Shown: positions 24,441-33,725 of the stretch, in pieces | Layout of the letters: every line of letters begins with the position of its first letter | Position numbering within the stretch: position 1 is the stretch's first letter | From: Inquilinus limosus DSM 16000 | GTDB lineage: Bacteria > Pseudomonadota > Alphaproteobacteria > DSM-16000 > Inquilinaceae | DNA length: 64,000 nt | Reading direction: 5' to 3' | NCBI RefSeq assembly: GCF_000423185.1 | Contig: NZ_AUHM01000018.1 | Location: 1 to 64,000 of the forward strand | Translations under genes and position numbers: made by a program | Notes under the pieces: generated by a model | What the model saw: only the letters and a program-made list of their open reading frames with translations | Databases searched by the model: none | What the model was told of the DNA's origin: nothing

Positions 24441-24526
24441 CGTCATTGCGAGGAGGCGAAGCCGACGAAGCAATCCAGGGGCCGGTGCGAGCCGTCCTGG
24501 ATTGCTTCGCTACGCTCGCAATGACG
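24441..24526. repeat. Dispersed palindromic repeat, family C
   Basis: The ends CGTCATTGCGAG and CTCGCAATGACG are perfectly complementary, as are GAAGCAATCCAGG and CCTGGATTGCTTC inside. It could fold as a long hairpin between the convergent RTX and citrate synthase genes and may act as a shared transcription end. Confidence 0.85.
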
Positions 24527-24552
24527 GCAGAGGGACGCGTCTGAACCGATCT

Positions 24553-25611
24553 TTACGCCGCCAGGCTGGGCTGCGGGCCGACATAGCGGCTGTCGGGCCG
24601 CAGCAGCCGGCCGGTCTGCTCCTGCTCCAGGATATGCGCGGTCCAGCCGGCGACGCGGCCGACGGCGAAGGCCGGGGTGAACAGCGACCGGTCGAGCCCG
24701 ACCGCATCGAGCACCAGCGCGGTGTAGAACTCGACATTGGTGTCGAGCGGCCGGTCCGGCTTGTGCCGGCGCAGCGCCGCCAGAGCCGCCTTCTCCACCG
24801 CCTCGGCCAGCGCGATGCGCGGGCTGGACAGGCGGGCGACGACCGACTTCAGCACGTCGGCCCGCGGGTCACGGGTGCGGTAGATGCGGTGGCCGAAGCC
24901 CATCAGCCGGCGGCCGGCCGCGATCTCCGCCTCCACCCAGCCGGGGGCGGCCCCGGCGGTGCCGACGGCGTCGAGCATGTCCAGCACCGGCCCCGGCGCG
25001 CCGCCATGCAGCGGGCCCTTGAGCGCGCAGAGCGCGGCGGTCACCGAGGCCACCGTCCCGGCCAGGGTCGAGGCCACCACCCGCGCGGCGAAGGTGGAGG
25101 CGTTGAGGCCATGATCGGACACGGTGACGAGATAGGCGTCGAGCGCCCGCGCGAGATCCGGGTCGGGCGGGCGATCCGCCAGCATGCGTAGCAGGTCGGC
25201 GGCGTGGCCGGCCTTCGGGTCGGGCGCGACCGGGGCCTTGCCCTGCGCCTGGCGCACCAGCGCCGCCAGGAACACCGGCATGGCAGCGACCAGGCCGAGC
25301 GGCGTGCCGTCCTCGCTGTCGGCCAGGCCGGCGATCATCGCCCGCAGCCCGTCGACCGGCGGCAGCCCGGATGCGGCCGGCAGCAGCCGCGGCACGTGGC
25401 GGAAGACGGCGGCTCGGGCGCCGCCCAGCCGGGCCTTGAGGTCCGCGGTGTCGGCGAAGCCGTCCCACAGCAGCGCCAGCACGCCCTCGAAATCCAGGGT
25501 CCGCGCCGCCTCCTCGACCGGCAGGCCGCGGATCACCAGCACGCCGCGCTGCCCGTCCACCAGGCTCATCACCGTCTCGGCGGCGACCACGCCGTCCAGT
25601 CCTGTCGTCAT
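24553..25611 (-). CDS. Citrate synthase-family protein
   Basis: A 352-aa citrate synthase-fold enzyme. The ATG at 25611 follows GAGGAGGTCGAG, a good site. Active-site signatures are present: the first His in GPLHGGAP and the second His in GFGHRIYRTRDPR. The third position, Asp in NVDFY of typical citrate synthases, is Glu here (NVEFYTAL). It is shorter than housekeeping citrate synthase (about 430 aa) and lies divergent to a second, HTH-fused citrate synthase-like gene. It may act on another acyl-CoA, or form a mixed complex with its neighbour. It is not the main TCA-cycle enzyme. Confidence 0.82.
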   Translation of the reverse strand: MTTGLDGVVAAETVMSLVDGQRGVLVIRGLPVEEAARTLDFEGVLALLWDGFADTADLKARLGGARAAVFRHVPRLLPAASGLPPVDGLRAMIAGLADSEDGTPLGLVAAMPVFLAALVRQAQGKAPVAPDPKAGHAADLLRMLADRPPDPDLARALDAYLVTVSDHGLNASTFAARVVASTLAGTVASVTAALCALKGPLHGGAPGPVLDMLDAVGTAGAAPGWVEAEIAAGRRLMGFGHRIYRTRDPRADVLKSVVARLSSPRIALAEAVEKAALAALRRHKPDRPLDTNVEFYTALVLDAVGLDRSLFTPAFAVGRVAGWTAHILEQEQTGRLLRPDSRYVGPQPSLAA

Positions 25612-25667
25612 CTCGACCTCCTCTTCGCAGATGCACAACAGGTCGAGCGAATGGTAGGTTGTCAATC

Positions 25668-25684
25668 TTGATAGATGCGATCAA
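25668..25684. promoter_or_regulatory. Operator candidate TTGAT-N7-ATCAA between the two citrate synthase-like genes
   Basis: An inverted repeat in an AT-rich patch 56 bp before the left gene. The 327-bp divergent region (25612-25938) otherwise holds two family A palindromes (25736-25779 and 25855-25897) and no gene. The HTH-bearing citrate synthase next door is the natural candidate to bind here. Confidence 0.4.
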
Positions 25685-25735
25685 TGTAAAGGCTTTGTAG
25701 CAGGCAGGATCATGAGCGGGCGGGTCAATTTGAAG

Positions 25736-25779
25736 AGTCCCCCCTCCCCTTGCGGGAGGGGGATAGGGGGAGGGGGGTC
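25736..25779. repeat. Palindromic repeat, family A (inverse orientation)
   Basis: CCCCCCTCCCCTTGCGGGAGGGGG followed by GATAGGGGGAGGGGGG. It lies in the divergent spacer of the citrate synthase pair and faces the second copy at 25855. Confidence 0.8.
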
Positions 25780-25854
25780 TCTCCGAGGAGCGTGGCGCTT
25801 CCACATTCCGGCGTTCCGGTCGCACGGACTCCTGGCGCCTGCGCGAGCTGCGGC

Positions 25855-25897
25855 AGCCCCCTCCCCCTGCCCCCCTCCCGCAAGGGGAGGGAGGACT
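25855..25897. repeat. Palindromic repeat, family A
   Basis: CCCCCTCCCCCTGCCCCCC followed by a hairpin with CCCTCCCGC and GGGGAGGGAGG. It is the second of two oppositely oriented copies in the same spacer. Confidence 0.8.
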
Positions 25898-25938
25898 CGT
25901 TGGGGCGGATACCCGGGCCATCCTGCCTTCCCCCGCCC

Positions 25939-27123
25939 ATGATCCAGGAACCGACCCTGTCGGCGAGCGAGGCGGCGGCGGAGCTGGGAGTCAGCCTGGC
26001 GACGCTGTACGCCTATGTCAGCCGCGGCATGATCCGCTCGATCGCCGAGCCCGGCCGCCGCCAGCGCCGCTACGCCGCCGCCGACATCCGCCGCCTGGCC
26101 CGCAAATCAGAGCCCGAAACCGCCCCGCCGCCCCTGTACTGGGGTCAGCCAGTGCTGGAGTCAGGCATCACCCTCGTCGCCGGCGGGCGCCTGTACTACC
26201 GCGGCCGCGACGCGGTGCGGCTGGCCGACAGCGCGACGCTGGAGAGCGTCGCCGGGCTGCTGTGGTCCGTCGCCGCCGACGACCCGTTCGCCGTCCCGGC
26301 CGCGCCGCTGCCGCCGACCGCCGAACGCATCGCCGCCGAGGCGACCGGCTTGCCGCCGCTGGAGCGGGCCATGGCGGTGCTGCCGGCGCTCGGCGTCGAG
26401 GACGACCGCGCCCTCGCCCGCTCCGCCGCCGGGCTGCAGCGCACGGGGGCGCGGCTGCTGCGCTGGCTGACCGCGGTGATGCTTCGGCGCCCGGCCTCGG
26501 CCGCGCCGGCGCATGAGGCCCTGGCGGAGGCCTGGGGCGCGCCCCAAGGCGCCGACCTGCTGCGCCGGGCCCTGGTGCTGTGCGCCGACCACGAGCTGAC
26601 CGCCTCGACCTTCGCCGCCCGCATCACCGCATCGACCGGCGCCTCGCCGCATGCCGCGGTCGCCGCCGGCCTGGCGGCGCTGAACGGCCCCCTGCACGGC
26701 GGACTGAGCGCCCGCACCGGGGCCTTCCTGGAGACGGTGCTGGCCGCCGCCGATGCCCGCCGGACGGTGGTGGAGCGGCTGCATCGCGGCGAGGACCTGC
26801 CCGGCTTCGGCCACACCCTCTACCCCGAAGGCGATCCGCGCGGGCAGCACCTGCTCGACCGCCTCGCCGCCGCCTGGCCGGAGGCGCCGGAGCTGGCCGT
26901 CGCCCGCACCCTGGCCGAGACCGTGGCCGACCTGACCGGCGAGAGACCGACGCTCGACTTCGCCCTGGTGCTGTCGGCCCGGGTGATCGGTCTGCCGCCG
27001 GAGGCGCCGCTGGCGGTCTTCGCCCTCGGCCGCAGCGTCGGCTGGATGGCACATGTGATGGAGCAGTACGCGGCGGCCCGGCTGATCCGCCCCAGGGCCC
27101 GCTACGTCGGGCCCCATCCTTAG
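25939..27123 (+). CDS. Citrate synthase-like protein with an N-terminal HTH domain
   Basis: A 394-aa protein. Residues 7-52 (SASEAAAELGVSLATLYAYV... RQRRYAAADIRRL) form an excisionase/MerR-type winged helix. The remainder is a citrate synthase fold with GPLHGGLS, GFGHTLYPEGDPR and TLDFALVL, so both His and the Asp are kept. Start choice: the frame is open upstream only because of a repeat, and the ATG at 25939 begins the HTH. This is the signature of a metabolite-sensing regulator derived from an enzyme, or of an enzyme that regulates its own divergent promoter. The stop overlaps the convergent adenylate cyclase stop by 4 bp. Confidence 0.82.
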   Translation: MIQEPTLSASEAAAELGVSLATLYAYVSRGMIRSIAEPGRRQRRYAAADIRRLARKSEPETAPPPLYWGQPVLESGITLVAGGRLYYRGRDAVRLADSATLESVAGLLWSVAADDPFAVPAAPLPPTAERIAAEATGLPPLERAMAVLPALGVEDDRALARSAAGLQRTGARLLRWLTAVMLRRPASAAPAHEALAEAWGAPQGADLLRRALVLCADHELTASTFAARITASTGASPHAAVAAGLAALNGPLHGGLSARTGAFLETVLAAADARRTVVERLHRGEDLPGFGHTLYPEGDPRGQHLLDRLAAAWPEAPELAVARTLAETVADLTGERPTLDFALVLSARVIGLPPEAPLAVFALGRSVGWMAHVMEQYAAARLIRPRARYVGPHP

Positions 27124-29045
27124 GGCTCCGCCCCCTCCCGCAGCCCGACCAGGGCGTAGATCGGCACCGGCTCGCGCGCGCCGCGCGGCACCTCGTTGCC
27201 GACGAAGCGGAACTCGAACGCCTCCCCCGCCTCCAGCCGGACCGCGTCGCTGACCAGGATGGTGGTGCCGTGGATCTTGTTCAGCGCCTCGAGCCGCGCC
27301 GCGACGTTCACGGTATGGCCGAGCGCGGTGTAGTTCATGCGGTCGACCGAGCCGACATTGCCGACCACCGCGTCGCCCGTGTGCAGGCCGAAGCGGGTCG
27401 GCATCGGCCGGCTGCCCTCCGCCTCGAACTCGGCGTTCAGCTTGTCGATCCGCGCAGCCGCGTTCAGGGCACCGATGCAGGCGCGGCGGACATGGTCGGG
27501 CTGAGGCTCCGGCGCGTTCCAGAACGCCATGACGCTGTCGCCGATATACTTGTCGATGGTGGCGCCGCTGGCGATCAGCTCCTCCCCCAGGGCGCTGAAA
27601 TAGCGCGAAGTACGCTCCATCAGCTCCTCCGGCGCCAGCCCCTCGGCCAGGGCGGTGAAGCCCTCGACATCGGAGAACAGCACGGTGATCGGCTGGCGCC
27701 GGCCGCCCAGCGCCGGCACCAGCTTCTGGGCGACGATGCCGCGAACGATCTGTCCGGGAACATAGGCAGCGAAGGTCCGCAGGGTGAGACCGAGCACCCC
27801 GATGGCGGCGGCGAGCGACCGGATCTCCTCGATCCGCGACCGCGCCGAGCCGCCGCCGTGGAAGTCGAACCGCATGATCTGCCCGAGCTCCGCCGTCACC
27901 CGGCGCAGCGGCCGCGCCAGGGCGCGCGCCGCGACCATGACGATGCCGAGCGCCAGGATGGTGGCGCCGACGCCGATCAGCAGCGAGATGAAGCGGATGC
28001 GGTCGGCCGGCCCGACCACCAGGTCGTAGGGATAGGCGATGCCCAGCACGATGTCGGGCATGTTGGCGGCGATGAGCTCGAAGCGCTCGAGATAGGATTC
28101 GTCCCCGAGTTGCCCCGTGAAGTTCCGGCCGGTGCCGACGGCCTGGAAGCTGCGGTACATCTCGGCCAGGATCGGCGACCCCAGCTCGGTCATCCGCGGC
28201 AGATGTTCCGCCCGCGCCTCCCGGAACTCGGTGCGGAAACGGACGCCGTCAGGATGGGCGATCAGCTCTCCGGACCGGCTGAACACCACCAGATCGAGTC
28301 CGTGTTGCCGGCGCAGATCGGCCAGGGTGTGGTCGACGCTCGCGAGGCCGATGTCGATCCCGAACACCACGTCGCCGGCCAGGCGGGACTTCCGCGCCAG
28401 GGTCAGGCCCACCTGATTCATGTTGGCGAAGCGATAGGGCTCGGTGACCACCGCCCCGGTGGTGGCGAACGCCTGTTCGTACCAGGGCCGGGTGCGGGGG
28501 TCGAAGTCGGTCGGCGCCGTCTGCGGCTCGCCGAGCGGACTCCCCCGGGCGTCGGTCACCACCCAGCGCGCGGTCGCACCATTCGAGCGGCGGTCGACGA
28601 ACTCGAGCACATAGGCCGCTCCAGGCAGCGCCGCAGCCTTCATGTCCGGCAATCGCGCCGTCGCCAGCGACTCCGCCAGGACGAAGCGGCCATCGTTCCA
28701 GGCGACGAAGAAGGAGGTGGCTGCCGGCAGCACCTTCTCGAGATCGCGCAGCGTACCGCCCACCACCACGCTCAGATGGTCCTTGGGCACATCGGTCTCG
28801 ATCGTCAGCGTGGAGGTGTCCAGCACCACCTGCGCCAGATGCAGCCCGTCCTGGAACTCGCCCCGCACCCGTTCGACCACCCGGTCGAAGCGGGCGCTGG
28901 CGTCGGCCCGGACGAGCCTCCTCACCTCGCCATTGTTGTACCAGATCAGGCCGCCGGCGATCGCCAGGACGATGACGGCGAACACCGCCGCCACCACGGC
29001 CTGCAGCTTCCACGGCCCGAGCCCGGCTGCAACCAAGCCCCGCAT
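27120..29045 (-). CDS. Membrane-bound class III adenylate/guanylate cyclase with a Cache sensor
   Basis: A 641-aa protein: TM helix 14-34, a large periplasmic Cache-like sensor (about 40-325, with DPRTRPWYEQA typical of dCache domains), a second TM (about 340-362), a HAMP linker, and a cyclase domain from about 450. Catalytic features are complete: metal-binding Asp in FSDVEGF and IGDSVMAF, and the transition-state Asn/Arg in NVAARLE. The start has GGGAGGGGG just upstream. It should turn an external small-molecule signal into a cyclic nucleotide. Purine preference (cAMP versus cGMP) cannot be settled by eye. Confidence 0.87.
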   Translation of the reverse strand: MRGLVAAGLGPWKLQAVVAAVFAVIVLAIAGGLIWYNNGEVRRLVRADASARFDRVVERVRGEFQDGLHLAQVVLDTSTLTIETDVPKDHLSVVVGGTLRDLEKVLPAATSFFVAWNDGRFVLAESLATARLPDMKAAALPGAAYVLEFVDRRSNGATARWVVTDARGSPLGEPQTAPTDFDPRTRPWYEQAFATTGAVVTEPYRFANMNQVGLTLARKSRLAGDVVFGIDIGLASVDHTLADLRRQHGLDLVVFSRSGELIAHPDGVRFRTEFREARAEHLPRMTELGSPILAEMYRSFQAVGTGRNFTGQLGDESYLERFELIAANMPDIVLGIAYPYDLVVGPADRIRFISLLIGVGATILALGIVMVAARALARPLRRVTAELGQIMRFDFHGGGSARSRIEEIRSLAAAIGVLGLTLRTFAAYVPGQIVRGIVAQKLVPALGGRRQPITVLFSDVEGFTALAEGLAPEELMERTSRYFSALGEELIASGATIDKYIGDSVMAFWNAPEPQPDHVRRACIGALNAAARIDKLNAEFEAEGSRPMPTRFGLHTGDAVVGNVGSVDRMNYTALGHTVNVAARLEALNKIHGTTILVSDAVRLEAGEAFEFRFVGNEVPRGAREPVPIYALVGLREGAEP

Positions 29046-29211
29046 GCCCCCTCCCAGGGTTGTGCCGCCACCCTAGCCCGACGAGGCGCCGGCCGGAACC
29101 TCCCCGATCGGGCCATGCCCGACAAATCGGGGCTGCCCCTCGATCTCGCCGTTTGACACGCCTCGCGGGGCCGCGCTTGGCTGCGAAGAAACGCCCCGCG
29201 CCGCCCGGACC

Positions 29212-30453
29212 ATGCCCGCCCTCTACCTGCCCGTCGCCGCCATCATCCTCGGCATCTCCGTCCTGCAGATCGCCAACGGCATCCTGATCACCATCCTGCC
29301 GATCTCGCTGACCGAGGCGGGCTATTCGATCCAGGCCTACAGCGCCGTGGCGACGGCGCATTCGCTGAGCTTCCTCGCCGGCTGCGTGCTGTCGGTCCGG
29401 ATCATCGGCGCGGTCGGGCATATCCGCGCCTTCGCCGCCTATGCCGCCGCCAGCTCGGTGACCGCGCTGAGCTTCGCCGTCGCGCCCGACCCGACGCTGT
29501 GGATGGCGCTGCGCCTGGTCACCGGCTTCTGCTCCGCCGGCCTCTTCACCGTGGCCGAGAGCTGGCTGAACGAGATGACGCCGAACGCCCATCGCGGCCG
29601 GGTGTTCTCGGTCTACACCATCGTCCAGAAGGTGGCGCTGGTCGGCGGCCAGTTCGTGCTGCTGCTCACCGGCGGGCCGGTGGTGCTGGGGCTGTTCATG
29701 ATCGCCTCCGCCTTCTATTCGATGTCGCTGATCCCGGTGGCGCTGAACCGGGCCGGCACCCCATCGATCGCGGCGATCCGCACCCTGCCGCTGCGCAAGC
29801 TGTACCGGATCGCCCCGGCGGCGCTGATCGGCTGCGTCGCCAGCGGGCTGATCAACAACGCCGTCGCCTCGATCGGGCCGATCTGGGGCCTCGCGGTCGG
29901 GCTCAGCGCTGGGCTGGCCGGCGCCATCCCGGCCATGGCCCAGGTCGGCAACCTGCTGGCGCAGTGGCCGCTGGGCCGGCTGTCCGACCGGATCGACCGG
30001 CGCGGGGTGATGCTGGGCGCCAGCATCGTCACCATGCTGGTGTCGCTGACGCTCGCCCTGGTGCGGCCGGAATCCGAATGGCTGCTGGCGGTGCTGTTCG
30101 GCCTGTGGGGCGCGGCCTCGATCTCGACCTACGGCATCTGCGTCGCCCATGCCAACGACCTGGCGCCGCGCGGCACCGCGGTGGCGCTGTCCAGCAGCCT
30201 GCTGCTGTCCTGGGGCGTCGGCGCCTGCGCCGGGCCGCTCGTCGCCTCGGCCGTGATCGACCGGATCGGGCCGAACGGCCTGTTCCTCTACGGCGCCGCG
30301 GTGGCGGCCGTCACCGCCGTCTTCACCGCCTGGCGCATGACCCGCCGCCAGGCTCCCCCGGCGGAGGAGCGCGAGCCCTTCGTCAACCGCCCGGCGACCA
30401 GCCCGATCGTCAGCGAGCTGACGGCCCCGCGCGATTCGAAGACGCCGGGCTGA
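29212..30453 (+). CDS. Major facilitator superfamily transporter (YcaD-like)
   Basis: A 413-aa protein with twelve predicted helices. The start MPALYLPVAAIILGISVLQIANG and the loop ESWLNEMTPNAHRGRVFSVY are characteristic of the YcaD/UMF-like group of MFS carriers. The substrate is unknown. It is a single gene, divergent from the cyclase (166-bp gap) and convergent with ecfG. A GC-rich hairpin follows it. About 35 polar residues at the C-terminus are cytoplasmic. Confidence 0.82.
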   Translation: MPALYLPVAAIILGISVLQIANGILITILPISLTEAGYSIQAYSAVATAHSLSFLAGCVLSVRIIGAVGHIRAFAAYAAASSVTALSFAVAPDPTLWMALRLVTGFCSAGLFTVAESWLNEMTPNAHRGRVFSVYTIVQKVALVGGQFVLLLTGGPVVLGLFMIASAFYSMSLIPVALNRAGTPSIAAIRTLPLRKLYRIAPAALIGCVASGLINNAVASIGPIWGLAVGLSAGLAGAIPAMAQVGNLLAQWPLGRLSDRIDRRGVMLGASIVTMLVSLTLALVRPESEWLLAVLFGLWGAASISTYGICVAHANDLAPRGTAVALSSSLLLSWGVGACAGPLVASAVIDRIGPNGLFLYGAAVAAVTAVFTAWRMTRRQAPPAEEREPFVNRPATSPIVSELTAPRDSKTPG

Positions 30454-30461
30454 AACGAGAC

Positions 30462-30481
30462 GGGCGGCCCCGAGGCCGCCC
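30462..30481. terminator. GC-rich hairpin between convergent genes
   Basis: GGGCGGCC and GGCCGCCC around CCGA, between the MFS and ecfG stops. There is no T-run on either side, so it is only a possible transcription end. Confidence 0.4.
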
Positions 30482-30512
30482 GCTTCACTCGATCAGGACC
30501 AAGCGACGGCCG

Positions 30513-31115
30513 CTACGCCGTCCGCCTCGACGCGGGCTGCGGGGCGAGACGAGGCCGCATCATTTTCGCCGGCGCCGCGGCGGCTCCGCGTCCGCGCCGC
30601 TCGCCTGCGAAGTCGCCTCGTCTCGCCAATCCTCGCCCCGCGCTGAGCAGCCTCGCCAGCTCGCGCCGGGCCCGGGACAGGCGGCTCTTCACCGTGCCGA
30701 CGGCGCAGTTGCAGATCTCCGCCGCCTCCTCGTAGCTGAAGCCCGAGGCGCCGACCATCAGCAGGATCTCGCGCTGATCGGGCGTCAGCATCATCAGCGC
30801 CCGGCGGAAATCCTGGAACTCCAGCTTCGAATCCTGCGACGGCGGCACCCAGAGGAGGTCGAGGTCGACCCCGTCCTTCGGCTCGGCCACGAATTTCCGG
30901 CGCCGCAGCTGGTTGACATACTGGTTGCGCAGGATCGTGAAGATCCAGGCCCGGAAGTTGGTGCCCGGCGTGAACTGGCTCTCGGCCCGGAGCGCGCGAA
31001 GGATCGCGTCCTGGACCAGATCATCGGCGCGATCCGCATCACCGCTGAGCGAACGGGCGAAGGCCCGCAGATGCGGGATCGCCTTGGTCAGCTCGGCGTG
31101 AAAGTCGAATGGCAC
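30513..31115 (-). CDS. ecfG: General stress response ECF sigma factor (EcfG type)
   Basis: A 200-aa ECF sigma factor that starts at a GTG (31115) preceded by AAGGAGGGG. Region 2 (FARSLSGDADRADDLVQDAILRAL and NFRAWIFTILRNQYVNQLRR) and region 4 (LTPDQREILLMVGASGFSYEEAAEICNCAVGTVKSRLSRARREL) match the ECF15/EcfG family. A 45-residue basic, Ala/Gly-rich tail is longer than usual. It lies downstream of nepR in the same direction and divergent from phyR. NepR holds it inactive until phosphorylated PhyR releases it. A frame extension upstream overlaps the spacer and is not used. Confidence 0.93.
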   Translation of the reverse strand: MPFDFHAELTKAIPHLRAFARSLSGDADRADDLVQDAILRALRAESQFTPGTNFRAWIFTILRNQYVNQLRRRKFVAEPKDGVDLDLLWVPPSQDSKLEFQDFRRALMMLTPDQREILLMVGASGFSYEEAAEICNCAVGTVKSRLSRARRELARLLSAGRGLARRGDFAGERRGRGAAAAPAKMMRPRLAPQPASRRTA

Positions 31116-31241
31116 ATTCCCCTCCTTGTTGACGCCGACGGCCCTGCCGCCCACGCGGGATTCTTGGCGGTACACTCGGGACTCTCGGCACCGAATAAGG
31201 CAGAAATTCGGCCCGTCCTCGATCCGCCGCACCGATTTCGG

Positions 31242-31520
31242 TCAGCGATCCTCATCCTCCTCCGGCTTGTCGCCGCGCTTGGCGCTTTCCTCGAGCATCC
31301 GCATCAGGTCCTCCGGCAACGGCTCCTCGAGCACCGGATCGTACAACGATCGCAGCTGCTGCGAGAGCCAGTTGTCGAATTGCGGCGGCCGCTTCAGGCG
31401 GTCCGGTGCCGGCCGGCCGGAGTCGGCCGGCCGCGCCCCGGGTTCCCGCCTCCGCGTCCGCTCGCCTCGCCGTCGGTTCATCAACGCTCGATCCCGCTCT
31501 GCTTCGGCCGATAGTGGCAT
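31242..31520 (-). CDS. nepR: NepR anti-sigma factor
   Basis: A 92-aa protein as drawn; an ATG at residue 14 would give 79 aa, nearer the family norm. The conserved NepR core is present: FDNWLSQQLRSLYDPVLEEPLPEDLMRMLEE, which forms the two helices that clamp EcfG or PhyR. The first 40 residues are Arg-rich and unordered, which is normal. It precedes ecfG by 126 bp and is divergent from phyR. It acts as the switch partner: bound to EcfG in calm conditions and to PhyR~P under stress. Confidence 0.9.
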   Translation of the reverse strand: MPLSAEAERDRALMNRRRGERTRRREPGARPADSGRPAPDRLKRPPQFDNWLSQQLRSLYDPVLEEPLPEDLMRMLEESAKRGDKPEEDEDR

Positions 31521-31681
31521 GCGTTACATTACCAATCCTCGACCCGGATGGAAGTTCCTGTGCCACCCCTTGCCCGCAGAACGGCTTCTGCGGCATTGGA
31601 ACGGATTGCGATCACGGCCGGCGGCCGCTAAGCATAGCGGTCCAAGGGGGCCACCCTTCCGCATTCGTCAAGGTGGACGCA

Positions 31682-32482
31682 ATGACCGGCACTTCCCAGG
31701 AGATCCTGAAGCACCTGCCTTATCTGCGACGCTATGCCCGGGCCCTGGTCGGGTCACAGGAGCGGGGCGACCAGTACATGCGGGTGTTCCTGGAGGCGAT
31801 CCTGGCCGACCCGCAGCGGATCTCGCCGGACGGCGACCTGCGGGTCCAGCTTTTCGCCGTGTTCCACGACGTCTGCACCCTGCTGCACGCCACCGACGGG
31901 GAGGAAGCCGCGGCGCCGCCGCTGGAGGGGCTGGTGCCGGTCGAGACCCGGCTGTCGCATCTGACCCCGACGCAGCGCCAGGTGCTGCTGCTGGTCTCGC
32001 TCGAAGGCTTCTCCTTCGCCGATGTCGGCTTCATCCTGCACCTGCCGGAGGCGGAGGTGCGCGACCAGCTCGACGCCGCCCGAAAGGAGATGCAACGCCA
32101 GCACCCGGCCCGCGTCCTGATCGTCGAGGACGAGCCGCTGATCGCCATGGACATCGCCCGCATCGTCGAGGAGATGGGCCACACCGTCTGCGGCACGGCC
32201 GCCGACCACGCCCAGGCGGTGGCCCTGTCGCAGCGCACATCGCCGCACATCGTCCTGGCCGACATCCAGCTCAAGGGCGGCGACAGCGGCATCGAGGCGG
32301 TGCAGGAGATTCTGAACGGCATCTCGGTGCCGGTGGTCTTCGTCACCGGCTTCCCCGAGCGGCTGCTGACCGGCGAGCGGCTGGAGCCGACCTTCGTCGT
32401 CACCAAGCCGTTCCGCCCCGAGGCGCTGGTCTCGGTGATCGGCCAGGCCCTGGCGATGCACCCGCCGCTCGCGCCGGCCTGA
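31682..32482 (+). CDS. phyR: PhyR response regulator (anti-anti-sigma factor)
   Basis: A 266-aa protein, with AAGGTGG seven bases before the ATG. Residues 1-135 form a sigma-factor-like domain ([25 protein letters not shown] and [26 protein letters not shown]) that mimics EcfG. The C-terminal half is a receiver domain: [20 protein letters not shown], phosphorylation site Asp in LADIQLKGG, and the conserved Lys in TKPFRPEAL. Phosphorylation exposes the mimic, which pulls NepR off the sigma factor. It is followed 7 bp later by the kinase gene. Confidence 0.95.
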   Translation: MTGTSQEILKHLPYLRRYARALVGSQERGDQYMRVFLEAILADPQRISPDGDLRVQLFAVFHDVCTLLHATDGEEAAAPPLEGLVPVETRLSHLTPTQRQVLLLVSLEGFSFADVGFILHLPEAEVRDQLDAARKEMQRQHPARVLIVEDEPLIAMDIARIVEEMGHTVCGTAADHAQAVALSQRTSPHIVLADIQLKGGDSGIEAVQEILNGISVPVVFVTGFPERLLTGERLEPTFVVTKPFRPEALVSVIGQALAMHPPLAPA

Positions 32483-32489
32483 CGCCGGG

Positions 32490-33725
32490 ATGGCGACCGG
32501 GTCGGGCGGCGGCTCCACCATGACCAGCGCCCTCATCACCGCCATCGACACCCGCGAGGAGCGCGACGTGATCGCCGCCCGCCAGCGCGTGCGGCTGGTG
32601 GCGACCGAGCTGGGCTTCGACGGCCGCGACCGGGTGCGGATCGTCGCCGCGGCCTCGGCCATGACGCGCAGCTTCCTGGCGCGTTACGAGCAGGCCAACC
32701 TGTCGCTGCTGGTTACCGCCGGCCCGCCGATGGCGCTGGAGATGGTGCTGGCCGCGCCGCGCCGGCCGCCGAGCCAGGGGCCGCTGCGGCCGCGCATGGA
32801 CACTGCGGCGGTGCGGGCGCTGATGGATTCGGTCGAGCTGCGCCACGCCCGCGGCGTGGTCCGCCTGGTGATGCGCAAGGAGCTGCCCGCCGCCGCCGGC
32901 CGCGAGCCGACGGCGCTGGCGCACCGGACCATGGCGGCGCTGGCGGACGAGACCGGCGTCGACCCGTTCGAGGAGGTGCACCGGCAGACGGTCGAGCAGA
33001 TCGCCAGCCTGACCGAGCTGCGCCAGCGCGAGGAGCAGCTGATCGCCGCCAACGCCCAGCTGCGCGAGGTGGAGCGGGCGCTGCGCGCCAGCCTGGAGGA
33101 GAAGGACGTGCTGATGCGCGAGGTGCATCACCGCGTCAACAACAACCTGCAGATCATCTCCAGCCTCCTGAACCTGCAGGCCTCGCGCGCCACCGAGCCG
33201 GCGGTGCGGGAGGAGCTGGCGGTGGTCGGCAACCGCATCCAGTCGCTGAGCCTGGTGCATCAGAAGCTGTACCGGTCGGACGACCTGTCGCATATCGATG
33301 CCGGCGGCTATGTCCAGGAGCTGTGCGCCCATCTGCAGTCGACCTTCGCCGCCACCACCGGACCGGTGGGGCTGAAGGTGGAGGCACCGCGCCAGCAGAT
33401 CCCGCTGGACAGCGCCATCCATCTCGGCCTGATCGTGAACGAGTTGGTCACCAACAGCCTGAAGCACGGCTTCCGCGACGGCCGCGGCGGCCATATCGCG
33501 GTGTCGCTGCACCGCACCGACGACGACAACCTGACCCTGACCATCGTCGATGACGGACGGCCGGACGACGGCAACCGGCGCGGCTTCGGCATGACCCTGG
33601 TCGAGGCCATGGTCCGCCGGCTGGACGGTAGCCTGACCATCGACCGGAACGGCGGCACCCGGACGACCCTGACCGTCCCGCTGCCCAAGGATGCCAGCCA
33701 AAAACGCGCCGAATCAGCGATCTAG
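32490..33725 (+). CDS. HisKA_2-family sensor histidine kinase with an RsbT-like N-terminus
   Basis: A 411-aa soluble kinase with no membrane segment. About residues 10-60 ([21 protein letters not shown]...RVRIVAAAS) strongly resemble the first part of RsbT-type switch kinases, but the ATP-binding part is not seen there. A coiled coil (about 170-208) leads to the HisKA_2 dimerisation helix with phospho-acceptor His213 in [19 protein letters not shown], then an ATPase domain ([28 protein letters not shown]). It sits 7 bp after phyR, so it is the likely PhyR kinase or phosphatase. Confidence 0.85.
   Translation: MATGSGGGSTMTSALITAIDTREERDVIAARQRVRLVATELGFDGRDRVRIVAAASAMTRSFLARYEQANLSLLVTAGPPMALEMVLAAPRRPPSQGPLRPRMDTAAVRALMDSVELRHARGVVRLVMRKELPAAAGREPTALAHRTMAALADETGVDPFEEVHRQTVEQIASLTELRQREEQLIAANAQLREVERALRASLEEKDVLMREVHHRVNNNLQIISSLLNLQASRATEPAVREELAVVGNRIQSLSLVHQKLYRSDDLSHIDAGGYVQELCAHLQSTFAATTGPVGLKVEAPRQQIPLDSAIHLGLIVNELVTNSLKHGFRDGRGGHIAVSLHRTDDDNLTLTIVDDGRPDDGNRRGFGMTLVEAMVRRLDGSLTIDRNGGTRTTLTVPLPKDASQKRAESAI

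Noticed and set aside
26580-29156. 858-codon frame on the plus strand across the citrate synthase and cyclase genes
   Set aside because: It crosses two well-supported genes in other frames, and its composition is typical of GC-driven shadows.
31521-31681. EcfG-type promoter GGAAC-N16/17-CGTT upstream of nepR or phyR
   Set aside because: GGAAC occurs in both directions (minus strand near 31558, plus strand near 31627), but the downstream element reads GATT or CGGC instead of CGTT, so the match is too weak to list.
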